From positions 1 through 64,000 of the forward strand of contig DASYQW010000348.1 in NCBI GenBank assembly GCA_036005065.1: 64,000 bases of DNA, written 5' to 3'. A program made the position numbers and the translations under genes. Below the pieces are notes generated by a model, which was not told the DNA's origin, searched no databases, and worked only from the letters and a program-made list of their open reading frames with translations. Origin of the DNA: Candidatus Methylomirabilota bacterium (GTDB lineage: Bacteria; Methylomirabilota; Methylomirabilia; Rokubacteriales; DASRDR01). Positions within the stretch are counted from its first letter, which is position 1. Every line of letters begins with the position of its first letter. Shown here piece by piece: positions 17,224 to 25,887 of this stretch.

Positions 17224-17601
17224 ATGGCCAGGATCCTCGTCGCCGACGATGCCCCCGCTGTGCTGGACGTTCTTCAAGATGCCCTGACGCTGGCCGGTCA
17301 CGAGGTCATCCGGGCGACCTCCGGGACCGAGGCCCTCCGGAAGTTCCAGGAGACCCGGCCCGCCCTCGCCGTCCTCGACGTGATGATGCCCGACCTGGAC
17401 GGCCTGCTCGTCCTGGAGTCGATTCGCCAGGTCGATGCGCAGGTCCCGGTGATTCTCATTACGGGAGTCGTCGGGGAAGCATTAGGTCGCAAAGTCGAGC
17501 ATTATCGCTCGGTGGCCTTCTTCGAGAAGGGCTCCGGGCTGGACCGCTTCATCGAGCTGGTCAACAAAACGCTTGGCGTTCCCGGCAAAGCCGGGCCATA
17601 A
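17224..17601 (+). CDS. Stand-alone response regulator receiver protein
   Basis: 125 residues, receiver domain only. Acidic pair at 8-9 (VADDAP), phospho-acceptor Asp about 52 (VLDVMMPD), Thr in LITG and the conserved Lys in FFEKG. There is no output domain, so it should act by protein contact, as CheY-like or PilG/PilH-like proteins do. It lies 48 bases upstream of pilB, which makes a role in controlling the pilus motor plausible but unproven. Confidence 0.9.
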   Translation: MARILVADDAPAVLDVLQDALTLAGHEVIRATSGTEALRKFQETRPALAVLDVMMPDLDGLLVLESIRQVDAQVPVILITGVVGEALGRKVEHYRSVAFFEKGSGLDRFIELVNKTLGVPGKAGP

Positions 17602-17649
17602 TACTCCACTTTTCTCTTAAGCTCTCGCCGGCCGCACGGGCCGGACGGG

Positions 17650-19371
17650 ATGGAGCGGCTTGCTGTCATGAACCCGCGTCTGCTCGAGCTTCTCGTCAAG
17701 GAAAACCTGCTGACCGCCGAGCAGGCCCAAAAGGCCACGGCGGAGCAGCGGAAGTCCGGCGATCGCCTCGCCAGCATCCTCAAGCGGCTGGGGTTCCTCA
17801 GCGACGAAGACCTCCTCGACTTCCTGAGCCGCAAGTACGGCATCCCGGTGATCAACCTCCAGCGCGTCGAGGTGACGGAGGAGATCATCCGGCTGGTCAA
17901 GAAGGAGGTCGTCCAGAAGTACCAGGTGTTCCCGGTCCGGAAGGTGGGCAACACCCTCACCCTGGCCCTCTCCGACCCCACCGTCGTCCTCGCCATCGAC
18001 GACGTGCAGTTCGCCACCGGGCTCCACGTGATCCCGGTGCTCGCTTCCGAGACGGCCATCAAGGAGGCGATCGACAAGAACTACGTCGACAGCGCGGCCA
18101 AGCTCGACGAGATCCTCAAGACGGAGCAGCAGGTCGGGGGCGACAAGATCGAGCTGGTCGACAAGGCGGCGAAGGTCGACATCAGCGAGATGGGCGAGGA
18201 GGCCGGCGAGGCGCCGGTCATCCGCTTCGTCAACCTGATCCTGGCCGACGCGATCCGCAAGCGGGCCTCCGACATCCACCTCGAGCCGTACGAGAAGGTC
18301 TTCCGGGTGCGGTACCGGATCGACGGCGTGCTCCACGACGTCATGGCGCCGCCGAAACAGATGGAGGCCGCCATCCTCTCGCGCGTGAAGATCATGGCCA
18401 ACATGGACATCGCGGAGCGCCGGCTACCCCAGGACGGGCGCATCTCCGTGAAGTTCTCCAGCAAGGAGGTCGACCTCCGCGTCTCCTCCCTGCCCACGAT
18501 CTTCGGCGAGAAGATCGTCATGCGGATCCTGGACAAGTCCGGGGTCGTGCTCGACCTCCAGAAGCTCGGGTTCGAGGAAGACGACCTGGAGCGGTTCCGG
18601 CGGGTCATCCAGACCCCCTACGGGATGATCCTGGTGACGGGGCCGACCGGGAGCGGCAAGTCCACCACGCTCTACGCCGCCGTCTCCACCATCAACTCGG
18701 CCGATATCAACATCATGACGGCCGAGGACCCCGTCGAGTACAACCTGCCGGGCGTCAACCAGGTCCACGTCCGCGAGGACATCGGGATGACGTTCCAGCT
18801 GGCCCTGCGCTCGTTCCTTCGCCAGGATCCGGACGTGATCCTGGTCGGGGAGATGCGCGACACCGAGACGGCGTCGATCGCCATCCGGGCGGCGCTGACC
18901 GGCCACCTGGTCTTCTCCACCCTCCACACGAACGACGCCCCCAGCACGGTGACCCGGCTCCTGGACATGGGGATCGTGCCATTCCTCGTCTCCTCGTCGC
19001 TGCTGATGGTGGTGGCCCAGCGCCTCTGCCGCCGGATCTGCGTGGAGTGCCGGGAGCCGATCGAGCTGCCCTTGTCGGTCCTGCTCGACGTCGGCTTCAA
19101 GCCGGAGGAGGCCGAGGGGGTCAAGGTCTACAAGGGGACCGGATGCTCGGCCTGCGCGAACACGGGGTACCGGGGACGCATGGCGATTCACGAGATCCTG
19201 TACATCAACGCGGAACTCCAGGAAGCCATCGTCAAGCAGCGGCCGGCTAACGAGCTGAAAGAGGTGGCCACGAAGCACGGCATGCGGACCCTCCGCCAGT
19301 CGGGGCTGCGCAAGGTGTCGATGGGCATGACCACGCTGGACGAGATCATCCGCGTGACATTCGCCGATTGA
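17650..19371 (+). CDS. pilB: Type IV pilus assembly ATPase PilB
   Basis: 573 residues. The N-terminal MshEN/T2SSE_N domain (about 8-150, LLVKENLLTAEQAQKA) is followed by the hexameric ATPase. Walker A is GPTGSGKST at 331-339 and the Asp box/Walker B region is DPDVILVGEMRD at 393-404. A tetracysteine zinc site (CRRICVEC, then GCSACANTGY) is near the C-terminus. It drives pilin polymerisation on the cytoplasmic side. MshEN domains often bind c-di-GMP, and a GGDEF protein is encoded in this locus. An internal ATG at 17668 is an alternative start. Next gene: pilT. Confidence 0.96.
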   Translation: MERLAVMNPRLLELLVKENLLTAEQAQKATAEQRKSGDRLASILKRLGFLSDEDLLDFLSRKYGIPVINLQRVEVTEEIIRLVKKEVVQKYQVFPVRKVGNTLTLALSDPTVVLAIDDVQFATGLHVIPVLASETAIKEAIDKNYVDSAAKLDEILKTEQQVGGDKIELVDKAAKVDISEMGEEAGEAPVIRFVNLILADAIRKRASDIHLEPYEKVFRVRYRIDGVLHDVMAPPKQMEAAILSRVKIMANMDIAERRLPQDGRISVKFSSKEVDLRVSSLPTIFGEKIVMRILDKSGVVLDLQKLGFEEDDLERFRRVIQTPYGMILVTGPTGSGKSTTLYAAVSTINSADINIMTAEDPVEYNLPGVNQVHVREDIGMTFQLALRSFLRQDPDVILVGEMRDTETASIAIRAALTGHLVFSTLHTNDAPSTVTRLLDMGIVPFLVSSSLLMVVAQRLCRRICVECREPIELPLSVLLDVGFKPEEAEGVKVYKGTGCSACANTGYRGRMAIHEILYINAELQEAIVKQRPANELKEVATKHGMRTLRQSGLRKVSMGMTTLDEIIRVTFAD

Positions 19372-19471
19372 GTGACACGGGCGCGACGGCCCCGGCGCGG
19401 GTTCCCACGGTAGCAGGCCGTGAGCGGGTCGCGGGCGTCGCGACCCGGTCGGGAGAGGGAGGAGCAAGCAC

Positions 19472-20551
19472 GTGACAATGCGGGACCTGCTGATCGCGAT
19501 GGCCGAGCGCAACGCGTCCGACCTCCACATCACGTCGGGCGCGCCGCCGACCCTCCGGGTGCACGGCCATCTGGTGCCGCTCGAGTATCCTCCGCTCACG
19601 CCCGACCAGACCAAAGCCCTGGCCTACAGCCTGATCACGACGGAGCAGCGGGAGCGGTTCGAGGCCAATCACGAGCTCGACTTCTCCTACGGGATCACCG
19701 GGCTCTCCCGGTACCGCGTCAACATCTACCAGCAGAAGAACGCCGTCGGCATCGCCATCCGCTCGATCCCGCATCAGCCGAAGGTGTTCGAGGAACTGGG
19801 GCTGCCGGCCGACATCTGCAACACGCTCATCTCGAAGCACAAGGGGATGATCCTGATCACCGGCCCCACCGGTCACGGGAAGACGACGACGATGGCGGCG
19901 ATGATCGACAAGATCAACAAGACCCGTGACGTCCACATCGTCACCGTGGAAGACCCCCTCGAGTACCTGTACGACCACAACAAGGCGCTGGTGAACCAGC
20001 GCGAGGTGGGTCAGGACACCCATTCCTTCCCGGCGGCGCTGAAGTACGTCCTCCGTCAGGACCCGGACGTCGTGCTGATCGGCGAGATGCGGGACCTCGA
20101 GACGATCCAGGCGGCGCTGACCATCGCCGAGACGGGCCACCTCACCTTCGCCACCTTGCACACCAACTCCTGCGCGCAATCGATCGACCGCGTGATCGAC
20201 GTGTTCCCGCCCCACCAGCAGTCTCAGGTGCGGGCCCAGCTGGCTCTCGTGCTGGAGGCGGTGTTCAACCAGCTCCTGATCCCCCGGAAGGACGGCCGCG
20301 GCCGGATGCTGGCCATGGAGATCCTGGTCGCCACGCCGGCCATCCGCAACATGATCCGGGAAGAGAAGGTGCACCAGATCTATTCGGCGATGCAGGCCGG
20401 CCAAAAGTTCGGGATGCAGACCATGAACCAGGCGCTGGCCAATCTGTACCTGCGGGGGCAGATCAGCCGGCAGGAAGCGATCTCGCGAAGCCTCTACCCG
20501 GAGGAGTTCTTGCGCCTGATCGAGCAGCCCGCCCAGGTAGGCTCGCGGTAA
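19472..20551 (+). CDS. pilT: Type IV pilus retraction ATPase PilT
   Basis: 359 residues. PilT signatures are MRDLLIAMAERNASDLHITS, Walker A GPTGHGKTT (131-139; His and Thr replace the usual Ser of GPTGSGKST), DPDVVLIGEMRDLET and the C-terminal MNQALANLYLRGQIS with the AIRNMIRE retraction motif just before. It depolymerises the pilus for twitching. GTG 19472 or ATG 19478 can start; a GGAGG box lies 8 bases before the GTG. It lies between pilB and pilC. Confidence 0.95.
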   Translation: MTMRDLLIAMAERNASDLHITSGAPPTLRVHGHLVPLEYPPLTPDQTKALAYSLITTEQRERFEANHELDFSYGITGLSRYRVNIYQQKNAVGIAIRSIPHQPKVFEELGLPADICNTLISKHKGMILITGPTGHGKTTTMAAMIDKINKTRDVHIVTVEDPLEYLYDHNKALVNQREVGQDTHSFPAALKYVLRQDPDVVLIGEMRDLETIQAALTIAETGHLTFATLHTNSCAQSIDRVIDVFPPHQQSQVRAQLALVLEAVFNQLLIPRKDGRGRMLAMEILVATPAIRNMIREEKVHQIYSAMQAGQKFGMQTMNQALANLYLRGQISRQEAISRSLYPEEFLRLIEQPAQVGSR

Positions 20552-20572
20552 AGGACGTCAGAGGAGGCTCAC

Positions 20573-21802
20573 ATGCCCACGTTTACGTACAAGGGGGTGA
20601 ACGCCGGCGGGGGGGCGGTGAACGCCGAGATCACCGCCGCCGACGAGCGGACGGCGGCTCGCCAGCTCCGCTCCCAGGGGATCACCGTCCAGAGCATCGC
20701 CGCCAAGCGCGCCGCGGCCGCCGGGATCGACCTCTCGTCGATCCCGGTGCTCGGCAGCTTCTTCGGCGGGGTCCGCTCCAAGGACGTCTCGGTCTTCACC
20801 CGGCAGTTCGCCACGATGATCAGCGCCGGCCTGCCCCTCGTCCAGTGTCTCCAGGCCCTCGGCCAGCAGGCCGAGCGGAAGCGCTTCCAGGACATCATCG
20901 CCAAGGTCTCGGCCGACGTCGAGGGCGGCGCCACGCTGTCGGAGGCGATGGCCCGCCACCCGAAGGTCTTCGACGAGCTCTACGTCAACCTGGTCCACGT
21001 CGGGGAAATCGGCGGTGTCCTCGACAGCATGCTGGCGCGGCTGGCCGTCTACATGGAGAAGGCCGACGCCCTCAAGCACCGGGTCAAGATGGCCACGGTG
21101 TACCCCGTCCTGGTCGTCACCGTGGCCATCGGCGTGGTCACCTTCCTGCTGATCTTCATCATCCCGATCTTCTCGAGCTTCTACGAGAAGGCCGGGGTGC
21201 CCCTCCCGGCGCCGACCGCCTTCGTCGTCGGCGCGTCCAACTTCATCCGCAACTACTGGTACGGGATCATCGGCGTGGCGGCCGGGATGTTCTTCGCCTT
21301 CCGCGCGTGGTACGGGACCGACCAGGGCAAGACCACGGTCGACCGGTTCCTCCTCCGGGCGCCGATCTTCGGCGTCCTGCTCCGGAAGATCGCCGTCGCC
21401 CGGTTCACCCGCACGCTGTCGGCGCTCATCAGCGGTGGCGTGCCGATCCTGGACGCCCTCAAGATCACGGCCAAGACCGCGGGCAACCGGATCGTGGAGA
21501 ACGCCGTCATGGAGGCGCGGGAGCGCGTGACCGCCGGCCAGACCCTGGCCGAGCCCCTCCGGCAGAGCAAGGTGTTCCCGGCCATGGTCGTGCAGATGGT
21601 CTCGGTCGGCGAGCAGACCGGCGCCCTCGACAACATGCTCGCCAAGGTCGCCGACTACTACGAGGACGAGGTCGACGTGGCGGTCTCGGGGCTGACCGCC
21701 CTGCTCGAGCCGATCATGATCGTCTTCCTCGGCATCGTGGTCGGCGGCATCGTCATCTCGATGTACCTGCCCATCTTCCAGGTCATCACCCTCGTGAAGT
21801 GA
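20573..21802 (+). CDS. pilC: Type IV pilus inner-membrane platform protein PilC
   Basis: 409 residues with two T2SSF domains. The first cytoplasmic domain (about 65-185) contains VFTRQFATMISAGLPLVQCL; the second contains FTRTLSALISGGVPILDALK. Three membrane helices are visible, at about 170-205, 220-245 and the C-terminal SGLTALLEPIMIVFLGIVVG. It couples PilB/PilT rotation to pilin insertion. A GAGGAGG ribosome-binding site precedes the ATG. 108 bases separate it from pilS. Confidence 0.96.
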   Translation: MPTFTYKGVNAGGGAVNAEITAADERTAARQLRSQGITVQSIAAKRAAAAGIDLSSIPVLGSFFGGVRSKDVSVFTRQFATMISAGLPLVQCLQALGQQAERKRFQDIIAKVSADVEGGATLSEAMARHPKVFDELYVNLVHVGEIGGVLDSMLARLAVYMEKADALKHRVKMATVYPVLVVTVAIGVVTFLLIFIIPIFSSFYEKAGVPLPAPTAFVVGASNFIRNYWYGIIGVAAGMFFAFRAWYGTDQGKTTVDRFLLRAPIFGVLLRKIAVARFTRTLSALISGGVPILDALKITAKTAGNRIVENAVMEARERVTAGQTLAEPLRQSKVFPAMVVQMVSVGEQTGALDNMLAKVADYYEDEVDVAVSGLTALLEPIMIVFLGIVVGGIVISMYLPIFQVITLVK

Positions 21803-21910
21803 CGGGCCGCCAACCCATGGCCCTCACCGACCAGAGCTAGCGGAGCCCGCCTGACGCCGGCGCTCCCCCCCAGGGTGACCTGAGCGCGCCGGGCGACCGG
21901 CGACCTCACG

Positions 21911-23569
21911 ATGGCGCAGCGTAGCGAGACGCAGAACGCCGTCCGCTGGCTCATCATCATGCGGGCGGGCGTGACGACGCTGCTGTTCGTCTCGGTGGCG
22001 GGCGTCTACCTGTGGGGCTATCTCGCCTTTCCCTTCGGACCCTTCGCGGCCGTGGTGGGGGCCAGCTGCGCGCTGTCCGTCGTCTCCTGGATCCTGGCCC
22101 GCTGGATCGGTGGCTCCACCCGGTTCGCCGAGATCCAGATCTACCTCGACATCCTGCTCGAGACGGCACTGATCTATGTCACCGGCGGGACGTTCAGCCT
22201 GTTCACGTTCATCTATCTCTTCTCCATCCTGGCCACCAGCATCGTGGTGACCCCGCGCCGGAGCTTCGTGACCGCGGCGGTCAGCGTCCTCTGCCACGGT
22301 CTCCTCCTGGACCTGCAGTTCTACCGGGTGATTCCGCCCGTCGGGCAGTTCGCGGCGCGGCAGGACGTGGTCGCCGAAGGGAGCTTCACGATCCTCCTGA
22401 TCTCGGCCAACGTGTGCGCCTCCTTCACGGTGGCGTATCTGGCGACCTACCTGGCCGAGCAGCTGCGGCAGGTGCGCTGGCAGGCGCGCCGGACGGAGGC
22501 CAGCCTGGCCGAGCTCCAGGTGCAGCACGAGGACATCGTCCAGAGCGTGTCGAGCGGGCTGGTGACCTTCGACCGGGATGGGCGGACGCTGACCGCGAAC
22601 CGCACGGTGGAGACGCTGAGCGGTCGCGCCCAGCGCGAGCTCCAGCGACACCCCTTCGACCGCATCTTCCAGCAGGCCCCCGCGTTCTCCCAGCTCTGGG
22701 ATGACCTCCGCACGTGGATGCGCCAGCCCTGCCGGTTCCCGGCCAACCTCGTCCGAGCCGACGGGTCCGTGATCCCGATCGGGGTCAGCGCCTCCCTGCT
22801 GCGGCACGGGTCCGGTGAGCCCATGGGCGTCATCTGCTCCTTTCAGGACCTGTCGGACATCAAGCGTATGGAAGCGCAGGTGCGGCACGCCGATCGGCTA
22901 GCCGCCATCGGGCGGCTGGCGGCCGGGCTCGCCCACGAGATCCGAAACCCGATCGCATCGATCCGGGGCTCCGTCGAGGTCCTCCGCCAGAATCTCAAGC
23001 CCCAGGGCGCGGACCGCCGGCTCATGGACATCGTCCTCCGGGAGTCGGACCGCCTGGACGGCACCATCACCGAGTTCCTGGAGTTCTCGCGCCCGCGGCG
23101 CCGGGAGCCCGTGCTGACGGATGTGACCGCGATCATGGACGAGATCCTGCTGCTCCTCGGCCAGCAGGCCGGCCACGCGCTGCGGACGGTCAAGGAGTAT
23201 CCCGACGGAACCGTCAAGGCGTACGTCGATCCGGCGCAGGTCCGCCAGGCCCTCTGGAACCTCTGCCGCAACGCCGTCGACGCGATGCCGCAAGGCGGAA
23301 CGCTGCGGGTGGCGGCCCGCCTGAACCGGGCGGCCTGGAATGGTCGAGGCGTGGTCGAGATCGTGGTCGAGGATACCGGGCCGGGGGTGGCGCCCGAGCA
23401 CCTCCCGCACATCTTCGAGCCTTTTTACACGACCAAGCCGGACGGGACCGGGCTGGGTCTCGCCATCGTGCACCGCATCATCGAGGAGCACGAAGGGGAG
23501 ATCCGCGTGGAGACCCGGGAGGGCGGCGGCGCGCGATTTGTGGTGGCCGTCCCCGGCGTGGAGCTCTAG
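21911..23569 (+). CDS. pilS: Sensor histidine kinase PilS
   Basis: 552 residues. Six membrane helices (about 14-185) as in PilS, a PAS domain (about 205-315), then HisKA with His about 342 (GLAHEIRNPIASIRGS). The HATPase follows: LWNLCRNAVDAM (N box), DTGPGV (G1), FEPFYTTK (F box) and GTGLGL (G2). In Pseudomonas, PilS senses pilin in the membrane and controls PilR phosphorylation. It lies immediately upstream of pilR, separated by a palindromic repeat. Confidence 0.94.
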   Translation: MAQRSETQNAVRWLIIMRAGVTTLLFVSVAGVYLWGYLAFPFGPFAAVVGASCALSVVSWILARWIGGSTRFAEIQIYLDILLETALIYVTGGTFSLFTFIYLFSILATSIVVTPRRSFVTAAVSVLCHGLLLDLQFYRVIPPVGQFAARQDVVAEGSFTILLISANVCASFTVAYLATYLAEQLRQVRWQARRTEASLAELQVQHEDIVQSVSSGLVTFDRDGRTLTANRTVETLSGRAQRELQRHPFDRIFQQAPAFSQLWDDLRTWMRQPCRFPANLVRADGSVIPIGVSASLLRHGSGEPMGVICSFQDLSDIKRMEAQVRHADRLAAIGRLAAGLAHEIRNPIASIRGSVEVLRQNLKPQGADRRLMDIVLRESDRLDGTITEFLEFSRPRRREPVLTDVTAIMDEILLLLGQQAGHALRTVKEYPDGTVKAYVDPAQVRQALWNLCRNAVDAMPQGGTLRVAARLNRAAWNGRGVVEIVVEDTGPGVAPEHLPHIFEPFYTTKPDGTGLGLAIVHRIIEEHEGEIRVETREGGGARFVVAVPGVEL

Positions 23570-23655
23570 CCAACGCGATGCGGAGAAACGCCATAGCTCG
23601 TGAGTCGTACCCCGGGGGGGTCCCCAGAACGCTCGGAGGAATGCGTCGAGGAGCG

Positions 23656-23731
23656 TCCGAGCGGCGGCTTTGCCGCCGCAACCCCTCTTGGGGGGAGGCT
23701 TCGGAGGGGGCCGTGGAGGCCCCCTCCGATG
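23656..23731 (+). repeat. Family 1 palindromic repeat forming the pilR translation start
   Basis: Module 1 GCGGCGGC-TTT-GCCGCCGC (23661-23679). Module 2 GGAGGGGGCC-GTGGA-GGCCCCCTCC (23703-23727), ending GATG at 23728-23731. The ATG of pilR is the last three bases of the repeat, and the only good Shine-Dalgarno (GGAGG, 23715-23719) lies in the loop and 3' arm of hairpin 2, so folding would hide it. Confidence 0.85.
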
Positions 23732-25114
23732 AACGAGCCCGTGGCTGAACGGCTGCTGATCGTCGACGACGAACAGAGCATGCGGGAGTGGCTCACCATC
23801 GCCCTCTCGCAGGACGGGTTCGAAGTCGAGAGCGCGGGCACGGGCGAAGAGGCCCTGAAGGTGCTCGAGCAGACGGCGGTGGATCTCGCGCTGGTAGACC
23901 TCCGCATGCCCGGCCTGGACGGCCTGGAAACGCTGCGTCGCGTCAGGCAACTGGACGAGTCCGTGTCGGTCGTCATCATGACGGCCTACGCGACCGCCGA
24001 GACCGCCGTGCAGGCCCTCAAGGAAGGGGCCTACGACTACATCATCAAGCCGTTCAAGGTGGACGAGCTTCGCCACCTCGTCCAGAAAGCGCTCGAGGAG
24101 CGGCGCCTCCGGGGCGAGAACCTCCGGCTCCGACGGGAGGTCGAGCTCCGGTACCACTTCGGCAACCTGATCGGCAAGAGCCCCTCGATGCAGGAGATCT
24201 TCTCCACCATCGGCCGGCTCGGCGACAGCAAGGCGACCGTGCTGGTGACGGGCGAGAGCGGCACGGGCAAGGAGCTGGTGGCCAAGGCCATCCACTTCAA
24301 TTCCAGCCGCAAGCTCAAGCCTTTCGTGACGGTGAACTGCGGCGCCATCCCCCACGAGCTGATGGAGTCCGAGTTGTTCGGCCACGTGAAGGGGGCGTTC
24401 ACGGGCGCGGTGGCGGCCAAGCAAGGCCTCTTCGAGGTCGCTGACGAGGGGACGCTCTTCCTGGACGAGGTGAGCGAGCTCCCCCTGCATCTCCAGGTGA
24501 AGCTGCTCCGCGTGCTCGAGGATCCCGAGATCCGGCCGGTGGGCGGCGTGAAGCCGGTCCGGGTGGACGTCCGCATCGTCGCCGCGACCAACCGCGACCT
24601 GCCTCAGGCGGTCGCCGGCAAAGCGTTTCGAGAGGACCTCTTCTACCGTTTGAACGTGATCTCGGTGCGGGTTCCGCCGCTTCGGGAGCGTCGCGAGGAC
24701 ATCCCCCTCCTGGCCAGCCACTTCCTCGAGAAGTTCGCCGGGGTGGCCGGCGCCGCGCCCAAGCTGATCTCGCCGGAGGCGCTGTCCGCGCTGGAGCGCT
24801 ACGCCTGGCCGGGGAACGTCCGGGAGCTCGAGAACGTGATCGAACGCGCAGTCACCCTCGAGCCGGACAGCGTGATCCGGGTGGAAAGCCTCCCGGAGCT
24901 CTTGCGGGTCGGGTCTGGACCGGAAGTCACCCGCATCGAGCTGCCCCCCGACGGGCTCGATCTGGACGCCCTGATGGCCGGGATCGAGCGCGACCTCCTG
25001 AGCCAGGCCCTCCGCCGGGCCGACGGCGTCCAGAGCCGGGCGGCCCAGCTCCTCCACACCAGCTTCCGCTCCTTCCGCTACCGTCTTCAGAAGTACGGTC
25101 TCGACCGGGAGTGA
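23729..25114 (+). CDS. pilR: Sigma54-dependent response regulator PilR
   Basis: 461 residues, NtrC type. Receiver domain with phospho-Asp about 57 (LVDLRMPG) and Lys in IIKPF; AAA+ domain with Walker A GESGTGKE (175-182), the sigma54-contact loop GAFTGA (222-227) and FLDEVSELP; C-terminal Fis-type helix-turn-helix (SQALRRADGVQSRAAQLL). It activates pilin transcription from sigma54 promoters. The ATG is inside a palindromic repeat; the frame stays open upstream through that repeat, but those residues do not belong to the family. A palindrome overlaps the stop codon and a sigma54 promoter follows before the pilins. Confidence 0.95.
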   Translation: MNEPVAERLLIVDDEQSMREWLTIALSQDGFEVESAGTGEEALKVLEQTAVDLALVDLRMPGLDGLETLRRVRQLDESVSVVIMTAYATAETAVQALKEGAYDYIIKPFKVDELRHLVQKALEERRLRGENLRLRREVELRYHFGNLIGKSPSMQEIFSTIGRLGDSKATVLVTGESGTGKELVAKAIHFNSSRKLKPFVTVNCGAIPHELMESELFGHVKGAFTGAVAAKQGLFEVADEGTLFLDEVSELPLHLQVKLLRVLEDPEIRPVGGVKPVRVDVRIVAATNRDLPQAVAGKAFREDLFYRLNVISVRVPPLRERREDIPLLASHFLEKFAGVAGAAPKLISPEALSALERYAWPGNVRELENVIERAVTLEPDSVIRVESLPELLRVGSGPEVTRIELPPDGLDLDALMAGIERDLLSQALRRADGVQSRAAQLLHTSFRSFRYRLQKYGLDRE

Positions 25115-25133
25115 CTGACAAATTTTGTCAGTC
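25113..25133. promoter_or_regulatory. Perfect 10-bp inverted repeat, candidate PilR enhancer site
   Basis: GACTGACAAA-T-TTTGTCAGTC overlaps the last bases of pilR. The half site TTTTGTC resembles the T-rich/TGTC pattern reported for PilR. A further TGACA (25156-25160) lies downstream. The site is about 190 bp upstream of the predicted pilin transcription start, a normal enhancer distance for a sigma54 activator. Confidence 0.6.
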
Positions 25134-25287
25134 GCTGCTGGTTTTCCGCGGCTCTGACAATCGGTCAATCGAGACGAGGGGTTGGTAGCCAGACCCCGGC
25201 CCGGAGGGGAGGTGGCGGACTGGCCCATTTCGCGCCAGGTCTCGTCCGACTGAGCTATAAGTGCCTTAAAAATCAGGCGTCTCTCGA

Positions 25288-25303
25288 GGGCACAGGAATT
25301 GCT
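25288..25303 (+). promoter_or_regulatory. Sigma54 (-24/-12) promoter of the pilin genes
   Basis: GGGCACAGGAATTGCT matches the sigma54 consensus TGGCACR-N4-TTGCW at every position but the first. GG (25289-25290) and GC (25301-25302) are separated by exactly 10 bases. Transcription would start near 25314, giving a leader of about 59 bases before the first pilin. Confidence 0.85.
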
Positions 25304-25372
25304 CTACCCCCGGTGGCTTCGGCGCTGTGCCGGGGTTTGGGGCCCAGTAACCCTCACGCGAGGAGGATCTTC

Positions 25373-25702
25373 ATGTTCTGTCGCTTCAGGGACCAGCGCG
25401 GTGTGACGCTGGTCGAGCTGATGGTCGTGGTCGCGATCATTGCCATCATCGCGGCCATCGCCATTACGCTCTACCAGGACGTCCAGAAGAAGGCCAAGCT
25501 GGCCGCCGACCAGGGCGTCATCGCCGCCATGCGGTCGGCCATCGCGATCTATTACGGCCAGCACAACGGGAACTTCCCGGGCGCGCCTGGGAAGTACGTG
25601 ACGCCGAGTCCGCCGGTCTTCCAGTGCGCGGGCTTCGGTTACACGTATGACAGCGCGACCGGGTTGGTCACCGTCTCCGGGAACCTGGCGTCGGGCTGCT
25701 AA
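25373..25702 (+). CDS. pilA: Type IV major pilin, copy 1
   Basis: 109 residues. A class III prepilin signal of 10 residues (MFCRFRDQRG) is cut by PilD before VTLVELMVVVAIIAIIAAIA. Val rather than Phe/Met is at +1; Glu at +5 is present. The globular part is short (about 75 residues) with a Cys pair (FQC and GC at the end) and GQHNGNFPGAPG, like short pilins of deltaproteobacteria and relatives. ATG with AGGAGG 7 bases upstream. It differs from copy 2 at only four mature residues. Transcription from the sigma54 promoter upstream is expected. Confidence 0.93.
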   Translation: MFCRFRDQRGVTLVELMVVVAIIAIIAAIAITLYQDVQKKAKLAADQGVIAAMRSAIAIYYGQHNGNFPGAPGKYVTPSPPVFQCAGFGYTYDSATGLVTVSGNLASGC

Positions 25703-25718
25703 GCCCAGCCACGGCGGG

Positions 25719-25773
25719 CCCAGGCGTCTCGCGAGGGGCGCCTGGGGCCTGTCGCGCCGCCCCAGGAGGCGGC
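25719..25773. other. Two consecutive hairpins between pilin genes 1 and 2
   Basis: CCCAGGCG (25719-25726) pairs with CGCCTGGG (25739-25746), and GCCGCC-CCAGGA-GGCGGC follows (25756-25773). There is no T-run, so these are more likely 3'-end stabilisers or partial attenuators that favour the first pilin. Confidence 0.55.
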
Positions 25774-25887
25774 GACGTTCGAGCTGAGATCGCGGGCCAC
25801 AGGGTAGTGGTGGCGGTCGGGCGAAGAGAATCCCGGGCGTCCCCGCGAGGCGGCCTGGACAACAACCAGCAGGCGAGGAGGGGAACG

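Noticed and set aside
23600-23728. Upstream extension of pilR through the palindromic repeat
   Set aside because: The frame is open only because of the repeat's composition; the receiver domain begins right after the ATG at 23729.
25221-25236. Alternative sigma54-like site TGGCCCATTTCGCGCC
   Set aside because: GG and GC are 10 bases apart, but the CAC and TTGC parts do not fit; the site at 25288 is far better.
25238-25265. tRNA-like string on the minus strand (GGCACTTATAGCTCAGTCGG)
   Set aside because: It resembles an acceptor strand plus D-arm, but no proper anticodon stem-loop, T-arm (GGTTCGAATCC) or matching 3' acceptor follows, and the D-stem does not close well.
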